A stretch of DNA of 64,000 bases, from contig CM034099.1 of assembly GCA_019914945.1 (NCBI GenBank), positions 11,793,001 to 11,857,000 on the forward strand, in the 5' to 3' direction. Below are positions 22,949 to 35,500 of this stretch, piece after piece. Each line of letters opens with the position of its first letter. The stretch's first letter is position 1. Both the position numbers and the translations under genes were made by a program. This stretch comes from Typha latifolia (Eukaryota > Streptophyta > Magnoliopsida > Poales > Typhaceae). Below the pieces are notes generated by a model. The model was not told where the DNA came from. It saw nothing but the letters and a program-made list of their open reading frames with translations, and did no database searches.

Positions 22949-23597
22949 AAATATTAACAAAATACTAAATCTATAGATTTAAGTTATGTTAAAAATAAAT
23001 TTAAAATAAATTAAATTTTTTATTTATAATTAATATATATTTATTTATTGGGACTGAACTTAGTTTTAAAAAATTAATTTTTTTTTAATTTATAATTATT
23101 ATTTATTTATTTAGTTCAAGAACATCTGAACTCAAAACAAAAGGCAAAATGACAACACTTGAATAATTTCAGCACCTAACTAATTTCAGACTGAATATTT
23201 TCAGCAATAAAAAGGTTTAAAATTCACCACTAGAACATCTTGAATCATCTCTCTATTGTCATTCATCAAATCGTACATTTCCAATGGGCATGAAAAAAGA
23301 GAATCCACCAGAAAAATATGGCAATTAACATTACAGACTGATGCCTCAATATGGAGTTGAGCTGCACATGCAATAAACAGGGAGAATAAGGGACTCCGCG
23401 ATCAAGAATCAATCTAGGTGCCTGATAATTAATTAGACCTACCAATGGTACAACAAGCATACAACCGTGATATACAGTATCGTAATTCATCCAAATTTAA
23501 CAATGGATGCCAATCTATTGAAACTAAAACCTTGTATTTGCCCTACAGTCTTTCAAAAGATAACTAAGATACAATAATTGAGTTGCGACCAATTCTG
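22949..23597. other. 3' flank / probable 3' UTR of the KAKU4-like gene
   Basis: This follows the stop codon of the minus-strand gene. No other gene seen. The 74-codon frame at 23266-23490 has no recognisable motif. AT-rich from 22980 to 23110, where a minus-strand poly(A) signal could lie. Confidence 0.4.
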
Positions 23598-23877
23598 TTA
23601 TTTTCCTCTTCCTGCCTTGACCACTCTTTTCCTCCCTCGCCGAACAGCAGTGGTTTTAGGTTCGGTAAGCATCCGTTCCACAGATTTCATCTTTGTACCA
23701 TTCTGTGATTGCCTTGAAATTTCATTTGTCTCATGAACAGCAGGCTTGTCAAGCAGAGCACCACTTACAAGGTCACAACTATCAGCGATGACTGCCGCAT
23801 TGCTGGAGTTGGTGCAGCTGGGTTCTACATTGCTAGAGGATTCAATATCTGAATTGGCATTCGGTTGTGCCAATGAA
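23598..23877 (-). CDS. KAKU4: KAKU4-like gene, last exon with basic C-terminus
   Basis: Acceptor ctcctcag, stop TAA at 23600-23598. It codes [15 protein letters not shown]... and ends [18 protein letters not shown]. The Arg/Lys-rich tail is a plausible nuclear-localisation or DNA-contact segment and is typical of this family's C-terminus. Confidence 0.75.
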
Positions 23878-26047
23878 CTGAGGAGAAATGGAACACTTTA
23901 TGTCAGCATAATCATGCAAAAATGGACGAGTAGCAAGCAAACAAAGGTCTTCACACTACTCTTACCCATTTGTAGAGATCTTGTTTTGTAAACCGTTGAC
24001 ATTATTCTGTAAGTGAGGATCTGAATCATGTAGTCTTGAATCTGTGGAGAGAAAAAGTAAAACCATTATATACTGTCACAAAAGAGGAAAATATTTCCTA
24101 TTCATTCACAGCAAAAAGGATAATTAACATATGAAACATAAAACAAGGTAGTTTTAGTACTTTTAAACAAAATGACAGATAAGGCAAGCATAAGAATCTC
24201 GTCTGAAATAGCCCAGGCAACTATATAGTACTATTGTTTGAAGATTCAATTTCGGCTTAAATTGGTTTCACAGCTTTAACCCGTAGAGAACAAAATTTTG
24301 GGCCAAAATAGATTGGTTAAAACTGATTTGCTACAAAACAAAAGTCAAATTCAACAATCTTAATACTTTTGGCCTTAACCAATGAGTTTCGGTCTTAGTT
24401 TTCAATAATTTTTTGCCACTACTATTCCATCTAAGGTGAAACTTTAATTCATGCATAGTACCATTGTGTTCTTTCCTTACCCTTGCTCTTAATGAATTAC
24501 AGTAAAAGTATAAAACCACATGAACCTCCAAACTCAGCACGTCTTTGAAAAATTCTATTTTAGTAGTAGAACAAGAATTTTAGAACAAGTGTAGATGGGG
24601 CAAGTATGGGTCAGGATAAGGATTGATATGGGCCAGCAGCTTTATGATCTTAACATAGCACAATCTGACACAAACTCCAGCCAAACAACCCTGGCCCAAG
24701 CAAGCCCAATGTGTGAAGTGCTCAGTTGTGACCGTTCAGGCCCCAAAGCATTTTTCTGTGACAAGCAGGGTGTAGTCAAACCAAATGGTGCACAAGTATT
24801 TTCGGTCATGTGGCAGAATAACTTTTCAGAAGCCACAACGGCCCCTTATGCTGTCCTGTCTTTTCCCTAATGATTTATATAAAGACACAAGGAATTTATA
24901 AAATCAGAAGAACAGCATATAATAAATGGAACATGATGGCACAAATAATTCACAAAAACCTCAAAGATATCTAACTCAGCAAAGAAACAAGGTATAAGAA
25001 AACTAGAGGAAGCAATTAATGATACACAAAATAGTTGCACAAAGAACATGGAGAAAACATCTTCGACACTGTCTCAATCAACATCCAAGTTTTCCATCAG
25101 CATAGAAGGATCATGTATGGAGAATTCAGACAAATGCATGGACAGATTCAGAACTGTTACAGGTGGCATGATATCAACTAAAAAGCACTTCAAACTTCAA
25201 ATGGGCATTACTCATCCTCATCTCCATAGAGTACAACTCTTAAGACAAGACTATTCTGATTGGAATTTCACAGAGGTAATAATGTCAAGTATTTTCAGTA
25301 CTAAACATTACTGAGGATTAGAAATTTAGAAATTCTAGAAGCCTACCAAAAAAGAATAAGCCTTAGATGATCTGATGAGGTAAGAAATAGGTGGCAAGGA
25401 TAGAAACTACTTTTACAGACAATTGGACAATTCCATTAGTATGTGAAGCTGGCAGGACATTTACCTATACATAGCCTTCACACGTAGAAAGGCATTCTTC
25501 CTTCTTAAAGGAATCTTGGGTCATCAAAGTACAAGCTGTGATAACTAAAATAGTAATAACTCATAAAAACAGCATAGTAAGCTGAAGAAAGTTACACAAC
25601 CATCTCTTTAAATTAAATCACTATAGTAGCATCGTATCCCTAGCACGTATAGTGCCAAGTCAGTCTACCATTGGCATACATCAAAAAAATAATTTTTAAA
25701 CCTAATTAGGATAATTAGATTCTAATTTCATGATATTTCCCAATTTTCTTGGATCTTCTGAGTTGAGCTAAATAACTTAGGAACAACCAAAATTTCCTCT
25801 TGATTTCTGAACTTTGAAGTATAATCTATATAGATCAAGCACTCAAATACAAAGACATATAAAAAAATAAAGAAAAACTGAAAGAATCCCCGAATTAGGT
25901 TGGTTTAGTAAGATATGATAAATTCCTAATAGTACACATAGATATGGTGGCCATGAGAGAGTATCAAAGTACTCCCTCCGTATCTGTGCCGATAATTTAT
26001 TGGCACAATACACCAACTGGCACTGCAATCCATGAACTAAACTTCAT

Positions 26048-26084
<37 letters not shown>

Positions 26085-29000
26085 TAACAAAAATAATTGC
26101 TTTGACTTATTTTAATAATGTCATAATTTACATACCGGCAACAGAATGCATTTCTTTAACACCTGAGTCCAAATTTATATCAGATGACATATTGACTTCT
26201 AACGTCCCTCCAAGATCAGCAACTGTTTTCCTGTCAGTAGTTGGGATATTTTTATCATCACAGTTGGTGACATGATCTGCATCACTGCAATAAAAAAATA
26301 GAGAAAATTAGATCTGTAAATGCATGCAGAGACTGAATGCTAATTTGAGTTTCAAAGCATACATAAGAATCATAACTTGCTTTAATCCACCAAGAGTCAA
26401 GAGTATAAATGGATTGTGATTTGTGACACCAATCTAAACATGTCTTACAGTAAGGACATATGGGAATATCTATAGCATAAAGAAAATTTCATGAGAACTC
26501 TCAGCTGGATGTCTTGCTTATCAAATTATATAAGGATCTGCAAGTGAAAATTAAGAAGTGAGTAATATTACTATTCTAATAGAGAGTCATGCAAGAAGGG
26601 AATGGAGAGAGACAGAAAATCATGTGAAAGAATTACAGAAAATTATTTTATAAAACTACATATAAGCTTAGAAATAAAAGATTAAAAGTAGTAGAGGAAG
26701 AAAAAACTCCTTGGGAAATTAGTTCCACATGTGATCCTACTGTGCAGAATTTCTAGAAGCGCCCAGATCTATAAAAAGAATCACAATCCAAATGAATGTC
26801 AGATCTGAAATCACCCAAGTATCTGATAATCTTCGGTAACTATTAACCAAAAAGGCCATGAACAAGCATCATGCATGTTTTCAAATCTTATCTCACCGAT
26901 GAGAACCTGTGACGAAACCTTGTCAAGAATGCATTCAAGAAGATAAAAACATTAGTTCCTTTCTGACATTCTCAGACAATCTAGCCTTATGTATCCTATA
27001 ATAGTATCTTAAGCTCATTTTTCGGACAAGTAGGCTATTAAGCAAAAAATGCTATATTTAGGGGTCTAAACAAGCCAATATCAAGAAAGCTTTGCTCAGC
27101 CCCAATGAAGCACGGACACCTCTCCCAAGAGGTGTCTATGTCCAACACGTGTTAGACACGGACGCGCAGGGACGCATGTCCAACACATGTCCGGAGTTTC
27201 CAAAAAAAAAAATATCGGACACTATAGGGACACGGGAGGGGACACGGGCGGTATTTTAGATAATGTTTAACGGGTCGGGTCGGGTTTGGTCAAATGTTGT
27301 TAACCCAAATCCAAACCCGATAATAAAACCTAAAACCCAAATCGTCATTCTCACCTTCACTGTTGAGCGACGAATTGTCCGATCGAAGCCCTAAAACCCT
27401 CAAGTAGCTGCCGAGCAACGATCCAAGGTGTGACGGCTGAGCGAGCACGACGGCCGACGGGCTGCTGAGTGAGCGCGGCGACCGACAGGCTGCTAAGCAA
27501 GTGCCGCGAGCTGAGCACCGCGAGGACGCAAGTTCTTCTCTCTCCCTGTCTCTGTCTCTCTCTCCCTCTCTTCCTCCTTCCCTCTCTCATTCTCTGTCTC
27601 TTCCTCCCTCCCTCTCTCTCATTCTCTCTCTTCCTCCCTCCTCTCTCTATCTCTCTCTCATTATCTCTCTCTGTCTTTGTCTCTGTCTCTTCTTCCCTCC
27701 CTCCCTTTCTCTCATTCTCTCTCTCTCTTGCTCCCTCCTTCCCTCTCTTTTTATCTCTCTCTGCCTCTCTCTCTGTCTTTGTCGCTGTCTCTTCCTCCCT
27801 CCCTTTCTCTCATTCTCTCTCTGTCTCTCTCTCTCTCATTGTTTCTCTCTCTGTCTCACTATCTCTCTCTCTCTCATTCTCTCTCGCTGTCTCACTCTCT
27901 CTGTTAAATTATTTTAATTTATGTTAGTTATTTTAATCTCTGTTATTAAATTGTTAAATTATATTAAAGCTTCTCTATCTGTTAAATTGTTAATCTGCTA
28001 ATACATATCTCTTTACTAATGTAGTTTTATTACGGTTGAAGAAAAATGAATAATGAAAATAGTCCTGATTCTAGTCAAAATACTGCATCTTCTGTGGATG
28101 ATAATGCTCCTTTGTGGAGATATGTTACTAAGATGGAGAAATTGAGAGAAGGTAGAGGAAATCATAATTTTAGATGCAATTATTGCCAACAAGTCTACAA
28201 GGGATTATATTATAGAGTAAATGCTCATTTGCTGAAAATTAGTGGGCATGGAATTAGAGGTGGTCTAAAAGTGAGTAGTGAACATGTTATGGAAATGAAA
28301 AAGGTTGTTGATATGGCCGAGTTGAGAACTAAAAATTCGATGCCTAAACAAATTCCTTTGCCAAAATTTGGACAAGCGACATTTTCTAGTAGCTTAGTTG
28401 GAGGTGTAGGTTTTGATATGAGAGGGACATCAAGAAAAAAAAGAGCAACAAGAATGACACCTATTGAGAAGTCATTTAATTCTGGTGCTCGCAATCAATT
28501 ATATTGTGAGATTACAAGAATATTTTATTCAACTGGGTTGCATTTTCATCTGGCAAGGAACCCTCACTATGTTAGAGCCTTTCAATTTGCAGTAAATAAT
28601 AATATTTCTAGATTTGTGCCCCCTGGGTACAATATGTTGAGAACTACACTACTTCAACAAGAGAGCAAATATTGAAATGTTGCTAAACCTTATTAGAAGC
28701 AAATAGGGGGGAGAAAGGGCTGAGTATTGTATGTGATGGTTGGACTGATGCACAGAAGAGACCGCTTATAATTTTTTTAGCGGTGACTGAGAGTGGGCCT
28801 ATATTTTTGAAAGCTGTGAATCGTGAAGGAGAATATAAAGACAAATTTTTTATTTCTAATTTAATCATTAAAATCGTTAAAGAGGTTGGACCTCATAATG
28901 TAGTCCAAGTGGTTACGAATAATGCACCTGTTTGTAAGGCAACAGGGATGCTTCTTGAAGCAAGGTTTTCTCACATTTTTTGGAGTCCATGTGTAATTCA

Positions 29001-32000
29001 CACTCTCAATCTAGCTTTGAAGAACATATGTGCAGCAAAAAACACTGAGGCAAATGAGATTGTGTTTGATGAGTGCAGCAAAAAAGATCAAGAAGGGTCT
29101 TCAATCAATGGTAATTAGTGATAAATGGAGTTCTTATAGGGAAGATGATATCGAGAAAGCACAATTTGTCAAAGATAAAGTCATCGATGACAATTAGTGG
29201 GATAAAATTGAATATATACTTGCCTTCACAGAGCCTATATATAGTATGCTATGGGTTGCAGACACACATAAACCATGCTTACATTTGATATATGAAATGT
29301 GGGATGCAATGATTGAAAAGGTGAGGACAGTCATATTTATGCATGAAAACAAGAAAGAAGGCGAGGAATCTATTTTTTATTCAGTGGTGCACAAGATCCT
29401 AGTGGATAAATGGGACAAAAACAATACACCATTACATTGCTTAGCACATTCTTTGAATCCAAAGTTAATTTAATTTCTATAGTCCTCTTTCTTATGATTA
29501 AAAATTGTATTGTTCTTTCATTGTTATTGTTTACTAATTAGATGATTATGTTAATAGGTATTATAGCTCATCATAGATTCAAGAGGATCCAAATCGTGTA
29601 CCACCGCATAAGGATTTGGAAATTTCTAATATGAGAAATAAATGCTTAAAAAGGATACTTCCAAATAAAGAAGAACAAAAAATGGCATACCAAGAGTATA
29701 CTAGTTTCTCCACATCAACCAAAAGTTTTACTGAGTATGATTGGATAGCAGATAGAAATGAGTTTGATCCAAACATGTGGTGGGTTGCTCATGGTGCTTC
29801 TGCTCCTATTCTTCAGAATTTAGCACTTAGGTTACTTGGGCAACTTTGCTCTTCTTCAAGTTGTGAGAGAAACTGGAACACCTATTCTTTCATCCATTCA
29901 TTGAAAAGGAACAAGATAACTCCATGGCTAATTAGCACTCCCATTGCCACTGACATGGCGATCCATGAATCCATGATGCACATGCCACCAAATTGCACCA
30001 CAAGCCCCTGTGCCCAAAACTACAAAGAATCTTAAAGGGAAGGTGCAAAGGAAACAAATAGTTAGCTATACTTGTTCACCTTTCAAAGGTTCCTTCCGTC
30101 TTTTCCTCCATTATTTCCTACTCATTCCTCCCTCTCAATGCTAGCATTAATTTCCTTCTCACTTTTCAGTCTCTTCTCCTTCCTATCCAATCTCTACTCC
30201 AACCAACTAGCTCTTTTCTATTAACCCCCAAATTATCTCCAACATCCTGTAAACATCAGATATTGCCAGCAGAGACCTCCACAAAAGTACGTAGGAGTGC
30301 TGATTAATTGCTCCTAAACTACAAGAAATCTGGTTTCTCAGCAAGTCATTATCAAATGCCATTCTTTAAACTTATAGGGTAAAAAAGAGAAGAAAAGACT
30401 GCAAGCGCTCTTTGAATTATAGATGCTTTTTTGCCTGCACTCATTAATTTTATATATAGTAAATTTTCTACCAAAGACTAGACAATAGCATTAATACTTA
30501 TGTCTTTTTCCAGTTAGTAAAACTCGTCACTATCTCGTAAGGGCATTGAGGCCATAGCATGTTACACAAAAGCACTGCTTTCTCTGGAGTGACACTTTTT
30601 TGTAGATGTTGATAGGCTTTTCTTTTAATAAATATACTTCCTAGCCAAAGATCCAAATGGAGCAAAGATCTAACTTCTTGGTAACTTCCATTGATTGACT
30701 CTATGCCAACAACAAGGCCACGAAAGATAGTCAAACTAGATGCTGCACTGGCTGCTTGAGGGACAGCTCTTGTAATAAATTTCATTTCAAACATTGACTT
30801 TACAGAACTTAATACTAAACCAACAACATAGAAGTACTAGGACATGGTATTTCGAAGTAAAAAATTTGATGTCATGGTCATTCGTTATTAAAATATGTTC
30901 ATGCCTTAATTGTTTATGAATCTTAAGTTCTTAGTAGTAAGTACAATTTCAACACAGAAACTTTCATTTGCATTCTACATTGACTTTGCTGGTTCAAATT
31001 CTCCGTACTTACCTTTTCAGAATTTCTAAATCAAGTCCTACATTTCCTGAAACTATTCATGTAACAAATCACCATTTGTCTAGGTAACAGTAAATCTTTG
31101 TTTAATCTTAGCCCTTGGTTAACTATGCTTAAATTATTAAAATACCCTTGTTTAGCTTGACTTGATGAAAGTCAAACAAATAAAAATTTAACTTAAATCA
31201 ATCAAACTCATCCTAGCTGAAATACTAATAGTAATTTGAAGAAGAAAAAAATAGGATGTAATCGTCATATTCTGAGAGAAACAAGGGGAATTAAAATTAC
31301 AAATATTGAAAAATAAATAAAATATCCCCTTTATGGTGCATTTAAGACTTTATGTTAGGATCTGTTTATCTGCAGCTGAAGTGAAGCTTTATTTGCACAT
31401 TTTTATGAAAATACAGGACCCAATTCAGAAATAGTGAATAGCTAGGATAGAAGTAGAACTAGATCAAGATAAGAAAGCAAGGTGCAAGACGAAATCTCCT
31501 TATAAGATTTTGTCATGAATGGGCACTTTCTTGATGACTAAAACATTGGTTGCGTAAGCAATTTGCCACCATAAGTTATAACTAGAAAAGGAAATTACAT
31601 AAATAAGGTGCATATGTATGCAGTGTTAAATATGTCATATAATCCATATATCATTGTATCTAAACTACTTTTCTAAATTTTCATAATTATGTGCATCCAT
31701 ATCACATCAATCTACATCCTCTATCTATGTGCATTTTCCATGATGTCACTTACTAATCTTACCAATATAAGCGTCACAACAGTTAAAGTTGAGACACATC
31801 AAATTTACTTTCATCATCCAAAATGAAGATGATGCGGACATCACTGATAGGACGCGATGGCGTGTGTACCAGCGCAGGAGGCGCCGACAGCTGATGATCC
31901 CTCCTATAGGGATCTGGTTCTGATTTTTATTTATTTAGGGTGTCTTTTGTTTATTTCCTATGTAGGGTGTCTTTTGCTTAATTCCATTGTAGGTCTATAT

Positions 32001-32436
32001 ATAGACCCGTTGTATTTCCTTTGGAACTTAATGAAAGTTTATGTGATTTGTTCTCTAGAGGATTTTGGTGTGAAACCTTTTCTTAGAGTGGAGGTGTGAA
32101 ACCCCATTCCTTTCCTTCTTATTCCTCTACTTCATTTTTCCTCCACCACGTTTTGCATCATTTTTGGTATCAGAGCGAAGGATCCTAGTTTATGGACGCC
32201 CCTCCTCCCGGGTTCTACGCCGCTCCACATTTGTTCTTCGCACGACCAATCGCTCCACGAACACCGGAACGTCAAGAAATCCGGCGTACAACGAGCAAAG
32301 AAATTACCGTCGACGAGAAACAACAAAAATCTGCTGTCATAGAGGAATCGCTACCGTGTAAGATTCCAAATCCTTAAAAAATTTGATTGTTGTTGCATTA
32401 TCTAGTTTCCATCGTTATTTTTATTTGTTTTTAGAG

Positions 32437-32475
<39 letters not shown>

Positions 32476-32495
32476 AGCACGTATCTTTTGCTGTG

Positions 32496-32532
<37 letters not shown>

Positions 32533-35500
32533 GTTTCAAATTTTCGAAAATTTCATTTTTGCTTTTAATTCTATTAAATCCCAACCAATTCCTTCTTCCC
32601 CTAAACCTCCTACCAAATTTCCTATTTATTCTCTAACATCCCAACAAATCCTATCTATCATAATTTTCATCCCTCCAATATTTCCAATTTTCAAATTCCC
32701 TCCCTAACTTAAAACCAACCCAACCCCATTAAACCCATCAGACCTAAACCCAAAACCCATTAGCCCAAAACCCAAACTTTATTAGACTAAACCCACAACC
32801 CCTTAATCATTTCCTCCCAACCCGTTACCCGACTTCATCCCTCACACCAAAATCCTAACCCGACGCCGTCGCTGCTGCCCCAACGCCGCCCCCGGCTCTG
32901 CCTCGCCCCGACGACGCCGCCCGGCTCGGCCTCGCCGACGACGCGCCCGGCTCGGCCTCGCCGACGACGCGCCCGGTTACGCCCCGCCCCGACGACGCCA
33001 CCCGACGCCGTCGCTCCTTCCGACGACACCGCCCCAGTCTGCCCCGCCCCGACAACGCCACCCGACGCCATCGCTCCATCCGACGACGTCGCCCCGGCGC
33101 TGCCTCAACGCCACCCTGATTTAGCGCAGCTCCGACGACGCGCCACCCGACGCGTCGCTCCACCCGACGACGCCGCCCGACCACCCCGCCCGACGTCGCC
33201 GTCACTCCACCCGACGACGCCGCCCGCTCTCGCCCGCCCGACGACGCCGCCCGGCTCCCCGCCCGCCCGACGACGCCGCCCGCTCGCCCGCCCGACGACG
33301 CCGCCGACGTCTGCGGCCACCTCGACGACGCCTTTCCTTTGACGTCTGCAGCCATCACCGACGACGCGACGCGACGCCCGCGCCGTGATCTCCCGTGCCT
33401 CGTTCCTGCGCCGTAGTCAACGGCGACCACCACTGTCTCGGACTTTGCCGCCGCGTCGCCGATACGGTGAAGACAAATTAGTTAATTTCAATTCTTTTTC
33501 GGATGGTCGGAGTACGTGATCTTTCAATGTATTAAATATTTTTGGGTCATTCTTTTCTAGTATCATCTCTAAACTGTTATCAATTCCTGTTGTCCACATA
33601 TAGTGAGGAGAGACTACATAGAAACCTTATCTGCTTTAGTCCTGATATTAAGAGATGAACTGTGCCAAATAGAATATTAACATTATCTTAATTTTTGGAA
33701 AGAAATTTAAAGGGTTTAGCATTTATTAATGACTTTTGTTTAAAAATCATTTAGTCTTGACAATAGTCTTTGAACCTCTTGAACAGAAAATCTAAATTCA
33801 ATTAAGTATTCATTTTTAAATTTTTCCTGATTGCATAGCATCATCTCATATCATTTAGATTAAAACATTTGTATTTGGATTAACTATAGGAGACATATAT
33901 AAATAAAAAATAATAATAATATAAAGCAATACACAACTCATTCATTGCATATTAGTGTATGCCAACTCGTAGAGGTAAGGCCTACCTTCTTAGTGATTCT
34001 AGTGAGTCCAGCAGTAGCAGTATGGATCCCAAACTTAGTAAGAAGCTCGACGACATTATGGGACAACTAGGTACCTTAGCTCAACAAGTCAGGGATACTC
34101 AAGATACTTTGCTTGGGTATCAACGGGTGACCGATGAACGACTATATAGGGTAGAAAGACCCCGTGAGCACACCGCTCCTCAAAATAATCACCGCCCTGA
34201 CATTGAACGTGGCGAATCTCCCACTCCTTTACCTCGTCAACATTTTCAAGGGAATGAGCGAGATCCTGATGAACGGTACCTTCGAAGCATTAAAATTGAT
34301 GCCCCGATGTTTGATGGTCGTCTAGATCCGCAACACTTCTTGGACTGGATCAAAGACATGGACCGTTACTTTAAATGGTATGATATGTCGGAAATCCGTA
34401 AAGTCAGGTTTGCTGCCATGAAATTGACTGGGAACGCAAATCAATACTGGACCAACGTTGAGACTCTTCGTGAGATTAGGGGTGAGCTTCCAATTGAAAT
34501 TTGGGTTGACATGAAAAATGAACTAAAACGTAAATACCTCCCACCTTCCTATTACCCTAAGCTTCTAGACAGATGGAACCGACTTACCCAAGGGAGTAAG
34601 TCCGCTAAGGATTACATTGCGGCCTTTGATGAATTGCTTGTTCGGTGTAGCGTGATCGAATCAGAAACCCCTATGCAAATCTTGTCCAGATTTAGGGCTG
34701 GCCTACGTGAAGAATTGAGAAGTGAACTTTTTGCTCGTAATGTTGATACTTTGGAAAAGGCTTACAGCTTAGTTCAAGACTTAGAGGAGTCTAGACCTAA
34801 CCACATCCCAAGAAATTATGAAACAAGAACTCAAACTCATAAATCCTCCACAGGTCCTCATCAAGCCAAATCTATTAGTCAATCTTTTAATCGATCTACC
34901 TCTAGCCCTTCACAACCCAAGGTAGAATACAAAGGTAAAAACATTGAGAAAGACTTTTCTAAGATTAATCCTCGGGTCAAATGCTATAAGTGTCAAGGCT
35001 ATGGACATGTTGCTGCAAATTGTGCAAGCCCATATAAAATAAGTTTAATTGAGGAACCCTTCGAAGAAGACCCCGAGCAAGACTTTGATGGGTATGTTCA
35101 CCATGTAGACGGTGAAGAAGGAGATTTTGAAGATGAAGAGGAAGAAAATACCCTAGGGTGCCTGAGGCACATAGACTCCACAAGGTTACATGTTGTTCGA
35201 TGTGCCCTCTCTCAACCTAAAGTCAATGATGATTGGAGGCGCAACTCCATTTTCCACACGTTCACGAAAATTGGAGGTAAAAATTGTAAAGTAATTGTGG
35301 ATAGTGGCAAATTGTATAAATGCCGTGTCCTCCACCATTATTTCAAAACTAAATCTGAGAGCGGTTTCCCATCCTAATCCTTACAAGGTTTCGTGGATTA
35401 ATTCAACCACGCTGGAAATAAAAGAGCGTTGTTTGGTTCCAATTGAATTCACGACTTATAAGGATAAAATCTGGTGCGATGTTTTGACCATGGATGTGGG

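Larger units (their letters stand above)
27095..30035 (+). mobile_element. hAT-type DNA transposon remnant
   Basis: The left end carries CAATGAAGCACGGACACC near 27100, nearly the terminal repeat of the small element at 61910. Then follow AACCCG/CGGGT subterminal motifs (27265-27340), a (CT)n-rich leader and transposase remnants. The right end is lost: the transposase stops matching near 29930 and no inverted partner of the left end is seen before 31829. Confidence 0.6.

Noticed and set aside
24595..25314. Two plus-strand frames of 91 and 88 codons
   Set aside because: They lie in an intron of the minus-strand gene, and have no motif and no partner exons.
27469..27927. 152-, 138- and 76-codon Ser/Leu/Pro frames
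   Set aside because: All three plus frames are open because the DNA is (CT)n-rich; a composition artefact.
30498..30794. 98-codon minus-strand frame considered as a missing host exon
   Set aside because: The exons on either side of the giant intron already join in phase, and the frame has no recognisable motif or convincing splice borders.
32855..33433. 192-codon and shorter open frames on the minus strand of the GC island
   Set aside because: They follow from repeated gccgacgacgcc units that lack stops in several frames; the residues are repetitive Gly/Arg/Ala/Ser and no motif appears.
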